64,000 bases of DNA from Trichostrongylus colubriformis (taxonomy: Eukaryota > Nematoda > Chromadorea > Rhabditida > Trichostrongylidae). This document shows positions 22,600-35,438 of the stretch, in pieces. The notes under the pieces are model-generated. The model saw only the letters and a program-made list of their open reading frames with translations. It had not been told where the DNA came from and did no database searches. How positions within the stretch are numbered: position 1 is the stretch's first letter; every line of letters starts with the position of its first letter. Position numbers and translations under genes: made by a program. Location of the stretch: contig OZ022257.1 of the NCBI GenBank assembly GCA_963978905.1, positions 27,481,274-27,545,273 on the forward strand, in the 5' to 3' direction.

Positions 22600-24235
22600 G
22601 TGACGGACGTAGTGGATAAGACCTGACGCCTCTGATAAGTCCATCCCACCTTCTAGGGTCGGCTTCCGGAGAATGACTGAGGTGTAGAGTCATAAGCGTG
22701 GTACCAGAATGATACTTATCGTATTGTGTTAAAGCCGTATCGATCAGGGACGTGGTGCTTGACGTGTAAGCTTCCGTGGTGAAAACGTCCACCGGTTAGT
22801 ATCAAATACTGGAAGGGATGAAATAATCGAATTACTCCCAATGCTGCCTTTGAAAATGAACAAAAGAAGTAAGGGGATGTGCAGTACTTGGTGCAACTAA
22901 CGTACATCATGTGCAGTCTACTATTGTAGAAAGGATGCGAAGCTTACAATAGTGGCTTCGTAATTGGAGGAGGTAATATTGTGTACAAGAGATGAGAATC
23001 TAATCACTCATTCATTTTGAAGATTTACTCAAAAAACCTCGAAAATTCGTATAAAAACGAGATCTACGACAAAGATAAAATATAGAGATCTGAAGTAACA
23101 AGCAACCACTTGCGAACCTTTCAGAATGCTCGCCTTCCACCAGGAAAACTTGTCCAAAAAGACGTTCCTCTTCAAGCTCGTGTGCGAGAATTTCTGAACT
23201 ACGATTACGTGATAGCAATAGGAAATAAGAATGATGTCACCACAGTGGTGCCATGTATACCGAAGCGCATCGATGATACCTTCATCTATGTTGGTGAGCA
23301 GAATTACAAAAATTTTGATCCGTGCAAACTAGTTTGTCAATCAACAAAAGCGGTGCAACGTTTTGGTAGAAGAAAACGTACAATGGACATGACGACGTTG
23401 GTCGAAAAGAACCGATTGGTAGGTTACCAAGTGATGTACAGGCACGTGCAGTTTGTGTTCATTGCGACATACTTTTTGTACTGTAACTGACCATAGTACA
23501 TCGCACGAGGGGTCTGAATTCGGAGGACAAAGAGGACGATGCATAGATAGCATCTTAATCCTGAACCGAAGAGTTCCAGTGAAGGGCACTTCTGCTAAAG
23601 GGTGAAAGAGTACACCGCATTCGGGGCAAGACTTAGGATACATAGTTAGTTGGACGCTTATGATACCACGAAGTCATGCCTGCGGTATCGTTTCAGGAGA
23701 TGCTCATCTAAGTTATGTCCCCAAGTTAGCAACACGAACTAGCTTGTTTTCAGTCAAGCCTACAATCCAGTTCACGAGGGTGAGATATTACGGTCATGAA
23801 TCCACCACACTGGGGCGTAGGGTGAAACTGCGACAAAGATATCCCATGTCGTGTTCCGGTGTTGACACCCAATAGTGTTAAAAATCTGGGAAGTTGATAA
23901 TTTCGATGTACTTAGTCTCATATTACCCGTTTTAGTCAGATTTGGCGAAAATAGCGTCGGATCTTTGTAGACAATCGTCGCGGCATAGTAGCAGTAACGA
24001 TGTGTACCGTCGTCCACATTGTTGATCATCGAGTTTCCACGGTATACAGAGGAGCTTCTCACACTGATGGCAATCTTGCCACCATTTACAGCTCTGGATA
24101 TTTGTCCATGAGTGTTCCAATGGCACAAAACTAGTGGAAGACAGTAGTGGAAGAGGACTTTTAGATATTATCTTACAGTTAATGTTATGCTTGCTATCTC
24201 CAACTTTCACCTCCGTGCCTGACGACAATAACGAG
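22600..24235 (-). pseudogene. Degenerate coding relic, possibly envelope-like
   Basis: Minus-strand pieces rich in cysteine and in protein-like composition run through 22586-22792, 23341-23643 and 23772-24228 with frame changes between them. A stretch beginning VDVFTT or MDVFTTEAYTSS is shared with plus-strand sequence at about 62000-62120, so this is a repeated family. The segment lies downstream, in the sense direction, of a clear BEL/Pao gag relic at 25240-26080, which makes an envelope or 3' region of that dead element plausible. No phlebovirus-type glycoprotein motif was read with confidence. A plus-strand frame over part of it (23110-23490) is an alternative reading. Confidence 0.3.
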
Positions 24236-25239
24236 AGTATCGCTTGAGATTCTTATTTTGTAGAAGCGTTTTTTGTCTTGGGATGCAGTGGATCAGTGAT
24301 CTCTTTCTAAACTACAGTTACTCCTGATCGAATGTTTGCTTACCATGTTGTTTGCATTGCTACAGGATTAGATTAAAACCCAATGATATGCATTAGTAAC
24401 TTTTCGTAGTTGTCAACTAATACGCGTGCAGATACGACAAACGAAGTGTACGGTGAGTGATTTTCTTCTCACATTGATTTAGCTGTACCGCTGGTAGCGG
24501 AAATGGTATAAGCAAAAACTCTCGGAGTAAGCACCAGTCCGAACGGTAGCCCCATAACTGAACTTCTGTTCAGTCACAATTTAGTCACGATTTATGGGAA
24601 GCTGTCCAATAGGTACATCGGAAGTTACCTCTGGGCAGCGACGACTACACAGAGCAAAAGAGATCCTCGCCTTTCCGATGAATCTTCTGTCCTGAGTGAC
24701 AACTGAGCCGTTTTGATACTAGATGTCAGCTTGTCCTTGGCCTGAAGCTATCAGGAACTGAAGTCAGCTCTCAGTGCGACCTGAACCTCATTTGATAATA
24801 AAGGTTTCCTTAAGCTCTCTCGTTAATGTGGTTGTGTGAGATATGGACCTGTGGTATAAAGCTCAAATTCATTCCTTGTCGTGGTATTTATGAAGTTCTT
24901 TGAGTCCGTGAAGCAAAAAAGATGCCGATAGACTGATAGTTCCTCGTCGCTTCATTGAAGATCGATGCGAATGCCATTTACGGCCGCACTGGTTGGATCG
25001 TTTCGACTGCGTCGAGATGTCATCAAGTGGAGCTACGTGTAATGCATGCTCACTGTTAGACTCTGGTTGTTGGTTGTCATTTCTATATAGAGAAAGCGTG
25101 GAGCGGTTTATTTGCATCGACTAGGTAAGACTTAATGCGCATCGCTAAACCAGACACTGGTTTCACATAATGATTGGTGAATCGAATGCTTCAAATCTTC
25201 GTCTTGATAATGCAGAGCGACGAGTGGTGATCCCTACTG

Positions 25240-26080
25240 CACCTTGGGAATTGTTCTACTGTTATGCAAATCCTTGATCCGTTATTTCAATCGAAAACTT
25301 TCAGCACACTTCTTAAGCATGACCTCCGTTCGTTGCACCTCAGGTGTTGGAAACCTGGCACATTGTTGTGGTGAGTGTGTTCCTCCGCACAGACATGTGA
25401 GGCTTCTTTGGTGGTTCAAGAAGTGTTTGGTCTGGTGACTCGATGTCCACTCTATTGGCGTTGTTATGCTAGCCTTGATTTGTACTGAACAGTGTATTCG
25501 TCGTCATTTTTATGATTTCTCGGAGCGTAATGATGCCATCAACGGCGGTGATTACCTCTTAACTTCGAATCCTACGCCTGCTCAGTTTCTTTACTTATAT
25601 AGCTGCAAAGCAAAATGGCGCCATACTTGATCTGCATTCATTAAAACCCCAGTTTCTTTAGGGTCCACGGTACGAGAAGATATATTACTGAGCGCACTGC
25701 GGCAACTTGAGAAGTCCTCCCGAGCTCTTGGTAGTTGCTCAATCTCGTTTATCAAGACTTTCGTCATGATGGACTGCCTGTCGTATTGATTCCTTACTAT
25801 AGTCACAGTGACGTAAAATTTGCTTCCAATGATGGGGATGCTGCTGATTAAAACGGCTGGCTTTCCTCTCAGTGGTTGTTCGGAGAAAAGGATTTTTCCT
25901 GGTTGCTTAGGTCCGAGTCGTCGTGAATGTGAAACTCGAAGACTGGCCAGAAGGTGTTCAACTCTCTGAGTTTCCAGAGAATGTTGGAACTTCGAGGAAG
26001 GGGCGCCGAGCTCGTAAATTGCGTCTGTGAGAGTTGACGCTGTCAGTATTGCTGTGAGAGTTGTCCTGGTTGCTGTCAGT
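25240..26080 (-). pseudogene. gag relic of a second, old BEL/Pao retrotransposon
   Basis: Minus-strand translation, with frame changes, gives the BEL/Pao Gag signature in order. LEVPTFSGN begins near 25993, followed by an F..F..HDDSDLS..EK..FLR stretch, as in the DUF1759 capsid-like region. Then come LINEIEQLPRAREDF and KETGVLMNADQVW (within 25591-25806), and a zinc-knuckle-like CLCGGTHSPQQCARFPTPE near 25385. The younger element at 35840-46971 has the same order (LPIPTFSGN, then the helical region, then CCHC knuckles) but a clearly different sequence. No LTRs or integrase could be found beside this relic, so most of the pol region appears lost. Confidence 0.62.
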
Positions 26081-27079
26081 TTGATTAGTCATGCTAATCT
26101 AATACTCTCCCTTCTGAAGTCAGTTGTGCTCGGCCACTGTATCACCGTAATTTCCGAGTTATCTAATTGAGCTCCGGATATTGGCGTAGCTATAGCATTC
26201 ACTTTTCCCGCTCTTTTTGTTCCGATCGTAAGCTGATGTTTTGATCGCTCTCAATGTTAGTATCGTGCAATTACTTTCTCTTGTGACACTTGTCATCAAA
26301 AGGCTCATTTCTCTCAGGTAGGCCCCATATTCTTCCTCCTAAGAGGAGAACAAGAATGGTATGTCTTAGTGGTTCAGATTTCCCCCCCCCCCCCCCCTCC
26401 CTCCCTCCACTCGATTTGATGAAAGTACATGCAAGTGTTATTTGGTGTTGTATATTTGGACCTCAGGCGATGGTTACGGCCACTTTTGTTTTGAGAAGTT
26501 AAAGTTTCTTCGTGCTTTGTTGATTATCGCACGAAGTTTGAAACTAATTCATGCGCATGGAGCTTTCCGTCCAAGCTACGCTTCATGTAACCTCTGTAAA
26601 TTCGTTGGATCCGTGTGAGATGCCCTGCCCTGTGAAATTTTTCTGCTTCTTCCTTCAGGTTCCTCAGGAAGGACTCTTAAGAAATTTCAGGCTTCTTCTG
26701 GTTTCTCATTAAGAAGAGATTGTTTTCTGAGAGTTTTTCTTGTTCCTTATGGATAAATCCTAAAGGTTTTTCGAATTTCTTCTGAATTTGCTCGAAGGAA
26801 ATGAGTTATCGATTTTGTCTGTTGTTTCTTCGAGAAACGACGACTTAACAGGGATTTGAATGTTTCGCGGATCCATGAAGGATTGTTTCTTGATATTCTT
26901 TCTGATTTGTTGGGATGACTGATTTCAAAATCTGTTTCTCACTGAGGAATGAAATGTGTTTATTCACTGGTCATTTCACAGTTCGGTTGAGGTGGTCACT
27001 ACTGGGAGCTCACACGGTTTGGAGATCGATGGTTTTGGGTATTGCTTCGATTGGGAGCTAACTTTTCACTCAATGCGCA
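26081..27079. other. No gene; low-complexity sequence
   Basis: A run of about 17 C followed by CCTCCCTCC lies at 26382-26408. The stretch 26640-26960 is rich in TTTCTTC/GAATTTC-type words. No domain or splice chain was found. Confidence 0.5.
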
Positions 27080-27960
27080 TCGGATTCTTGCATGTAGATC
27101 CGTATGCCGATTATCCATGGTTATCGCTCTTGTAAACATGCACCACTATCTCGAATTTCACATAGCCCAGCAGTCAATACCCGGTATTGTTGCCGGCACC
27201 TCATGAAGAAATGATTGAATCGCTCTGCTATCACATATATGGATCGTATCCTGATCATGAAATGTAGAACGCAGTATCAAAAGAAGCACGTCATTCTTTG
27301 AACGCCAGGCAATTCAGGTCGATACATCGGCAACCGATGTCAGAACATAACCAAAATCCGTTCACTCAATGGCATTGACCATCGCTTTTATTGTAGCGTC
27401 GTTCAGTAGTAGTCAGCGGTATACTAGACTTTACCCAACCCACCTCCCAACGGCTCTTATCAGCGCTAAGCAGTCGTTATCAGATTCTATCCGTCACCAT
27501 TGGATCCTCGTACTACCTCCTACGACATCTAGAGTTGCGACAATCCACAAGTTGTTGACCCAGAAACGGATCGTGACATTTGCTGCTTGTGCTCCGTATC
27601 TGATCCTATCAATGGTTATGAATGCGTGTGTGTGAGTGTCAGCGCTCCAGGATCAACGGAAATCACCAAGCGAATTTCGTGCTGTTCCCTTTTCACACCC
27701 TTTATCGAATCTTATCAACGTAATCAAGCTGAATCACCCACCACCAATGTCTCCGTCCCACTCCGCGAAACATCTGTGAGTATGAACGCTCTAGAATCGA
27801 TACGAAAGGCAGAACGGATTCGACGACTCTACCCTTTTTGCGCTCCTTATCGAATCTCTCCAAGTGATAGCAAGCAGAAACACCCACCTTCAACCTCCTT
27901 ACAGCATTTACAAAAATCGGAGTTCCAGTCTCACAGACAAACGGATTATATATAGTAGGA
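27080..27960 (+). repeat. Partial copy of the 5.7-9.45 kb composite (left-arm type)
   Basis: In order it shows GTAGATCC..CCGATTATCCATGG, a CAGCAGTCAATAC segment, GATACATCGGCAACCGATG, the CTTTTATTGTAG..AGTAGTAG block, then tandem units with GTGTCAGCGCTCCAGGATC and GAACGCTCTAGAATCGA. It ends in CAGACAAACGGATTATATATAG, the same order as the left arm from about 6660 to 7790. The frames at 27369-27635 and 27587-27955 are repeat-derived. Confidence 0.65.
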
Positions 27961-28060
27961 AAGTGATAACAATTTTCAGGATTCTCTATTCAGGGGACAG
28001 GTGCAAAGGTAATGCTGTACCTTCTGCTAAGATCGTCAATTATCCTACACTGTCTCACTG

Positions 28061-28759
28061 AGCTTTCGTTTCATATACGCATTCTCTTAACCTACAACAC
28101 CGCTCACGTCTTCTGATTGTTTCGGATGATGAGATACGTTGTCACCTACCTGCAGATGGTCGGAGGCCCGTTAGACAGAATGAAATCTAGGTTTGGAAGC
28201 GAATTGTAAGGTCATTATGCGGTAAGCAACAGCAGCGCCTGCATGACAATTGGCACGCTTCCAGATGCGTGGCATTACAGGAACCAAAAGCAGTGTGAGT
28301 AACTTACCAACTCACTCAGACAGGGCAGCAGTATTAGTGAGCAAGACTACTGGTTGGGCAGTTCCTGTCCATCACGACATCCGCCAGAGATTAGGGTGCT
28401 CTGAGTCAACCACAAGAATGGATACCACTAGCAAAGTAGTGAGAAACGGTCTCCTCGTGTGGCAACAGCGGGAGTTCAGGTAACGGCAAGTACCCCAGAT
28501 TTACTCGAGAGTGCCAAAAAATTCAAGCTATACTGAGCGATGCTACTACAACGACTACTGTGCGCGCTATACGTGTTTGGCGACTACAGAGTGGATTACA
28601 GGACCCTTTCTAGAAGCAGCTGTTTTCTTCTACGAGGGATTTCTCCAAGTGCTCCAGCATGACGCAAAATTAACAGGAAATATCGAAGAGCTAAGCTGTT
28701 AGCTTCCCTTTCATATACGCATTCTCTTAACCTACAACACCGCTCACCTCTTCTGATTG
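28061..28759 (+). repeat. 59-bp direct repeats 640 bp apart
   Basis: Segments 28061-28119 and 28701-28759 are nearly identical (shared TTCATATACGCATTCTCTTA and CTACAACACCGCTCAC). The intervening 580 bp contains the stretch related to 10015-10260. Direct repeats bounding a block could be a segmental duplication scar or short terminal repeats of a small element; no CA/TG ends or target duplication were found. Confidence 0.6.
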
Positions 28760-30319
28760 ATCGACACCTTACGACGGATTAATCACTTGCAAACCATCGC
28801 ACCGCCGCAACCTCGTTTGAAGTGGATAAAACAGGAAAGGTGGATGCTGTCAGGTTCGTCTTGGTGTCGAATTTTGATATGTACATCATCAGCCCCTTCT
28901 TGAAAACGTACAAAAAAACCCTCCTCCTATCTCAAAACAAGACTCCGACTCCTTCAAGCCTGCATTCTCATTTCCAATGGTTTATCGCTCATGTTCCACG
29001 CAAACGTCATTCTCCAGCGCATTTTGCTTGAGACTGCAGCAAGAGCATTTCACAACATTTCCGAGAGTGCTTACTCCGTCAAAAACAAAGGGGAAACTGA
29101 AGGATAGATCAGGAGACGATCCATATATGTGATAGTATAAGTTACTATTCACGTGATGGATAGCGCAGAAACGGCGTACTCTGAATGACACAAAATTTCC
29201 CCTATTGACTGCCAAAATAAATAAATAAAAATTGCATTTTTCGCATGGATTCGTAAAAAAAACAGATTCTATACCCTCATCAAATAAAAGCAGTGTTCTA
29301 ACAATGCTCAAAATCTTGGATTTGGAAGGCGTGTTATTTTTTACATGAAAGTATGAATATGGACTGAAAATGCGCAGACACAGGTAAAATCCACACTGTG
29401 TTCAGAAATCTCAATCGAAGAGAAACCTAATCGCATTCAAAAATGCAGAACTTATCTCACGGCGACGGTTCCACTCTTTCTATTATTTTCTTCATATTCA
29501 TAAGGAGTCGCTGACACAAGCAAATAAACGCACAGTAACCTCCTAATTACTCTGCGCAGATCAGGTGAATCCTTCCCGGTGTTACCACAGAACATCGGTA
29601 CCCGCCACAGTTCATTGTTCTCAATGAAGAATCCGAGGCTCGAAGAGGAATTAAGGATGATGTTGAAGAATGTTAAGTTAAAGCAGCCACTTGTGTTTCA
29701 GAAAAAGGAAGAGGTGCCGTACTAACGAAAACCTCGCTGAAATACTGTTCTTCAATTTACAGATGCCAACGACAGCGCCGGGTGTCCTATTTCCTACAAG
29801 TTATTGGAGATCAAAATTCTCTCATCAGCTACTGTCCATTATAAATATAGTGTTGGAGGCAATCCAAAGACTAAGCTAATTGTTGTCTTGTTTTACTACT
29901 GGTGGGTTATTTGAAGTGCATTCTAATGTTACTGTGGTAAATATGTACATCGTAAAACTGCGGAAAATGGATGACGAGTTCACGGTACTGTAATGGACTA
30001 GCAAATATACCTAAAGAGGATAAAGCGCCGGTACGAATTTTGTTCGAAACCAGAGCTTTTGCTGAAAACTCAGCGTTTTTGCGAATACGTTGCACCACTG
30101 TCTGGTATTATAAATACTCTCACTCGTTTCTGCTTTGTTCTCGGCTGTCGGTACCAAGGGTGACGTGCACAAGTGTTCCGACGAATTTTCCGAGAGGTCA
30201 GGTCACCAGGTTGCGTGGCGTGCAATTCACTATGAAAAACACTTAAAGACATCATTAGGGGTGATGCGGTAATGGAGAAATCCCTACAAGAAGTAACTCA
30301 CATGGTAGTCCTGGGCCTA
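28760..30319. other. No gene recognised
   Basis: There are short frames only (for example 28982-29311 minus, 29971-30246 plus), without motifs. I see no repeat boundary. Confidence 0.45.
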
Positions 30320-30808
30320 GGAACGCTATCTGTGGCGAAATCCCGGTGAAAAAGCGCCCCTCTAAGCTGTAGAAACGCCGCAAAACCCCGCAAACGCACT
30401 TATGCTCCGCCTCTTGACAGGTTGACCCCGCCTCCCGATGACGTAATTCCCGATTGACTGGGGTGAGAGCGGTCAAGAAGATACGGCAGGATTGAAGGTT
30501 TTGCTTGCGCTTTCGCAGTTTTAGCTTGAAGCTCACTCCAAAAAATAGATGCTGTCGTATTTCCAAACAGTCCCTTGTGTTTACTTGGCAACATGCCGAT
30601 GGGAAACAAGATCAGACTACTTCCCTTTTGACAGACAGGTCGTCCGCGTCGAGAATCAACGGTGGGAAGGGGGTCCTATTTCGCGGGTTTTTGGCCATTT
30701 CCATCCGTTTTTTCTCCACTGTCCTGTTACTAGGCATCTCGACTTTCATATGCACTACTTCTTTTACTTTTCGTCCGACTTTCCCCTAATGATGCCTTTA
30801 ATTACCAT
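30320..30808 (+). repeat. Dispersed repeat, copy 2 (inverted copy at 2143-2606)
   Basis: The block is similar in reverse orientation to 2143-2606, ending at a TGCCTTTAA edge that mirrors the TTAAAGGCA edge of copy 1. Shared text includes CCGTTTTTTCTCCACTGTCC and AATCAACGGTGGGAAGGGG. The two overlapping plus frames at 30505-30854 lie within it and are not supported as genes. Confidence 0.6.
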
Positions 30809-33749
30809 CCTCATCGGACTAAAACTTCAGACTGCGGGCCCTTACAGAAACTAGCTTTCACCTTTTCTACAAATCTTTTCTGCTTTCGGTCGAATTTGTA
30901 TACAATGGAAAACGCCACAACGTAACCACATACATCCAAGTTCATTACATAGTTACTTTCACAAATATCCGCCTTTATCTTTGGCATAAGTAGACTAGGT
31001 ACGCCACCAAGATCTCAAAATGAGTAGTAAAACAATCGCCTTGTGAAGAAGACCCATTCATGGGTGACCTGACCCCGCACTAATCATCGGAATACTCTCA
31101 CGCAACACACTCTCAGTACCAGTAACTACGTCAATTCATAGCTACTCCTCTCCGGCTCGAATATGAAGTTGCTGAAACCAAAGAGGAGATGTGTGAGGAT
31201 TTGCACACTAATGAACAATTGCTGCTAATATCAATGCTTCGAGGATCCGCCGTCTTTCTCATGAGAAGTGCTTATAGCGTCGCACTGCCCGAAAGGTGCT
31301 GTTCGAGGGACTTCCAACGTTACAAAACTCCAAGCGCGAAAGCTGAGCGATAAGAGTCGAACGTATCACCAAGAAGGAAAGTTTGTTCGCAAACTCGACT
31401 CTGAACATTTGTGTGTTTGACTGTACATTCAAAAAATGGTTCACTCGAAATGCATGCATCGGGATCGTATCCACTTCCACATACCCGAGTAAAGGTACTT
31501 ATTGTAAGAAGTAGCGATTGAAGGGGCAGGCAGCATTTTTTCAGTGTTCGAAACATCGAAAGCCCCGTCTTCTGCCGCAACGCATTTGCCTCGAAATTTA
31601 CATCTCATTGGGGTTAACGACACTGCTCCACACTTTTATTTGTTTTTCGCTGATTTCACTCCAGTCAACAACCTACGTATTATGTGTTATTCACGTTTAA
31701 TCACAATATTTCCTTCTTACGGAGAGTATTTCTTCACTAGCAGAAATGAGTCATATCAATCAATCGGTCAGCAACAGTCGGCCAGACTTTGAAACCTTTT
31801 CACTTATTGATCTTCTGCTCACTGAAACGCATATGAATTGGGGCAGTGATGACTCTGGAAAAAATGTGCCCACAAAGCGTAAGCAGCTTCAACAAAACTC
31901 GCCAGAAACAAGATGAAACTCTGGTTTTTTATCCAGTTTTTCATTCGATTTGGAGCGACTGGAATTCATTCTAACCTTCTTGCTTACAGGAGAAATGAAC
32001 GGCTACCTATGGAGTTCACTGAGCTTCTTCGCATTTTCGAGCACTGCCGTCATACCAAAGTGGTCAGTTCTCAATATCGACACTCGACAACTTTCAAAAA
32101 ACAGTGGCTGTCATAAATATATGCGGTCTGTGATTTTGGCCGTAACTGTACATAGCTGACTTATGAGCAATTCGTTCAAGTTTCTTATGCTCTGAAGCCC
32201 AGCTTAGTGAATCATGGTATTCCAGCTAAGTATGATGCAGGGTGAAGGTTGAACGAATCAGTTACGGCTGTTTAAATGTTTGGATTCCAACCTAAATTGG
32301 TAATAGCGTTATTTCCGACTGACGTTTCGGCTTCGACGCCTTCTTAATTAGTGAAACCTTCATAGGAGCTTCTATACGGAGCTATACGGATGGTGACCAG
32401 AGAAATTTCATGAAGGTAGATTTGGGGTAAGTTCTCTCAAGGGTTCCCTCAGGCAAATAGTTCTAATCTATTTAAACCACTCTTCTACTAGGCGGGGTGG
32501 CAGGTGAACCTCTGCGGTCGACCTTCTGAAAAGTCATTCACTGAAACGGACGTTGCCTCCTCTTTTTACAAACTCTGCCAACATTTTCTGGGAAGTGAAA
32601 AGGCGTTAAAGTAGTTTCTATGAAGGCTTCAATCACGTGGACTCTGAAGAAGGCGACGACGTCGAAATGTCAGTTGGGAATAAGGTTGTTACCAATTTTG
32701 GTTGGAGACTAAATATCCGAAGAGTGCTGACTGAAACATTATGCTGAGTTCAAAACTTGCACGTGGTCGAAATAATCCTCTTACTAGTGGAATTTCACAA
32801 GAAATCCTATGACTAAGCAAGCACATACATAGCAAGCTTATAGCTCAGCGCAAGGAACAAATGTGCAAAAAGCAACACCGAGTGAGGGTCGTACTTTATC
32901 ACATGTCATGGAATAATAACACATCAGTGAAGTTAGCGACTCCGTGCCACAGCATCTAGGTACGGAGTTGCTGACTTCACCTGATCAACGGATAGCCTTC
33001 AACTTTCACTAGGAAAGGGTGAACTTTGCCGTCGTCACCATAGAGTGGGATGGAGACAGTTACGCAGCACTCCTATGCATCCGCGCTCATGATAGGTCTA
33101 TGCATTCGCGCTCATGATACCACGTATCTAAGTCTTCTCTAATGCGGTCGTCATGACGCAGACTTCTTAAAAGAAGTTGCAGATCCAATCGACTATGAGG
33201 GATCTTCAAAGGGTCAATCTGTGCATTCTCGCGTATATTTTTGCTCAAGCCTTAGTGCAGCTGGGGAGGACTCCTTTCCCTTTCCCCTTCTGAGCTTAGG
33301 TGAAATTAGCGTCCCTTTACCAATAGTTGGATGCCCCCCTACCCACCTCATTGCGAAAATACCCCTTCTCCTTTTTAAAGAATGTAACCCAAAACCCATG
33401 ACCGTGCCTTTGCCCTACACCAAAAGTTGAAACTCACAGTTCCTATGGAAGTTTTAGTTTATTTTACACTATAGTGTTGGGTAGCGGGTGGGAGTTCAAG
33501 GGAGGCCTTGAGGTTGGACTCCTGACAAAACATTGTTTTGAAGCTGTTTCTGAATGAAAAATCGCTGTCTGGCCCAAGGCGTGTAGATTTCGGTCAAAAT
33601 TTGATGGTTGTGCACAATGGATAGATGCATATTAGTTTTATAATGTGGAGATAAATTGAAGCGAGTCGCGGTGAGAAATCAGAAATCGCATATATTTTTG
33701 ATTGGAACTTTCCTTCATGCAAACTGTTGATTAACTGGCTATGCATTAA
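30809..33749. other. No gene recognised
   Basis: There are several frames of 60-100 codons without known motifs. Two segments (about 32280-32350 and 32620-32710) share a diverged motif around CGACGTCGAAATGTCAGTTGGGA or its inverse, indicating a small dispersed repeat. Confidence 0.4.
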
Positions 33750-34233
33750 AGGCACATTCCAGGATTATTGGGATATCATGTCTCCTGCCGTAGATGGATA
33801 GCTCGAGTCAAGCCATGTGGGCTGTACCTTTACCGAGGCGTGGATGTCAGTTTCTGGAGCGTGCAGAGCCAAAGAATCTAGCGCAACAGCTCGGCCCCGC
33901 CCACCCTAGCCGGGAGTGTGCTGCAAGTGTTCCGGTGCCTAGTGTGGGGCCAGGTCACTCAGTAGTTGCTTTACTTCACGGGGCGATTGGTTTACTGCCA
34001 ATTTCAAGATATTGGTTAGTAGCTGGTCTACCTATCTCGAAGATAAGAGTCGGAGAGCAAAGCCAGATTCCCCGCTGAGGTGGGCGGGGCCGAGCTGTTG
34101 CGCTAGATTCTTCGGCTCTGCACGCTCCAGGAACTGACATCCACCCCTCGGTAAAGGTACAGCCTACGTGGCTTGGGTCGAACTATCCATCCACGGCAGG
34201 AGATGTGATATCCTGATAATCCTGGAATGTGCC
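33750..34233. mobile_element. 484-bp foldback MITE
   Basis: Ends are inverted (GGCACATTCCAGGATTAT against ATAATCCTGGAATGTGCC), and the complementarity continues for about 160 bp per side through GGAGCGTGCAGAGCC against GGCTCTGCACGCTCC and the GC-rich CTCGGCCCCGCCCAC block. TAA occurs on both sides (33747-33749 and 34234-34236), compatible with a 3-bp target duplication. The plus frame 33794-34078 lies inside the palindrome and is not a gene. Confidence 0.8.
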
Positions 34234-34330
34234 TAAGTAGGAAAAACGTTGAGACGACGCACTTCGAGTAAACTCATTACCATATATCAACAGTTGTAAC
34301 ATACGTATCAGCAGCTAGACTCCCCATCCA

Positions 34331-35438
34331 CCCTAAACGTGTGTGTAGATATGACAGCGAAGCCAGTGGCAGGGCAAGGCAGCCTTGAAGGGAGGCAGTG
34401 TGGCATGATTGGAAGCGCAGACGTGACGCAGTCAGCTCCGCCGGCTCTCAAGGGTAATCGGTACGGAAAGTCGTACTGGAGGCGCCGCGAGTGAAACGCC
34501 ACGAAGCGACTCGCTGTCATATTTGCACACACCCACCCTAAACAGATAGGAAGTCCGCCTCACGCGGTATCGTGCTCGTCACAAGCAGGCGTAGTCTTCA
34601 AGAACCAACTGTAGAGGAAATTGAGGGAGCTGTGATTTGCGGATTATAAAAGCGAATAGCAAGTAGAGTTGGGGTCGTACGAAAGATGAACACAGAAACT
34701 TCACACTCGGCAGCGGAAAGCTAACGAGAGAGAGGAGAATCGTTGTTCAACGGAGTTTCCAATGCTAAGATGGTTTTTTGATGATGAAGTGGCGGTTACA
34801 TAAGAAGTCACGAACATGCGTCTTTCACCTTACCTTCCTCCTGTTATCCGCGCTTCTGCTTGCCGCGCCAAGTTTTTGCACCTGATGTAAACCCTCCTTC
34901 TAGTCATCGTGGCCTTCGAAATATCTGAACAACTTATGATCAGCAGTATATGGGAGGTATAAGAAAATACTTAAGATCGTAGATAAATCTACGTAGAGCA
35001 CCGGCTCTTAACGCATCCTTGCTTGAACTGGTCATCCCTTTGCCACATACGTCATCTTTTCCTGCTTAAGTTTGCGAGAGTTTCCACTCGATTTCTGAGG
35101 ATGCGATTGTCATCGCTTCTTATGGGCTTTGGATCAGGAGTTATTGTCAGATGAGATGAGTGAGAGTTTTTATGCTATGTGTGTTTGTGACGATGAAATA
35201 GAGGTTGCGTAGAAAATGTTTAGATGATTGATCATTGCTACACGGGTAAGTTATTAAGTTATGATTTTGATACGTGGTATTTTTAGGTATTAGAAATAGA
35301 GCTGAATAAACATTCTCTACAATTCTGTCGCTTTTAAGACTGAAGAGTGCCTCGCTATTCTGAGTTCTTTCAAGAATGCGACTGCGTCTACCGCGCGCGA
35401 CACCGCGTGAGGGCAGACTTATCTACCAGATTTTAGAG
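34331..35438. mobile_element. 0.9-kb TIR DNA element, copy 1 (interrupted)
   Basis: The left end starts CCCTAAAC and resumes after a nested insert as AGATAGGAAGTCCGCC..CACGCGG. The right end is the inverted CCGCGTGAGGGCAGACTTATCTACC..TTTTAGAG, followed by TA. Removing the insert gives about 903 bp, close to the 897-bp second copy at 62333-63229, which lies in the opposite orientation and shares internal sequence (for example a TGCGTCTTTCACCTT segment against its complement near 62907). It has no transposase, so it is non-autonomous. Confidence 0.75.
34339..34532. mobile_element. 194-bp MITE with 11-bp target duplication
   Basis: Inverted ends GTGTGTGTAGATATGACAGCG and CGCTGTCATATTTGCACACAC lie between two copies of CCACCCTAAAC (34328-34338 and 34533-34543). 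Direct repeats of this length are typical of Mutator-like elements (usually 8-11 bp). The insertion falls exactly on the terminal bases of the 0.9-kb element. Confidence 0.78.

Noticed and set aside
23110..23490. 126-codon plus-strand frame with an acceptor-like start and donor-like GTAGGT inside
   Set aside because: No domain was recognised, and the same DNA on the minus strand belongs to a degenerate Cys-rich relic next to a gag relic; the evidence does not decide between strands.
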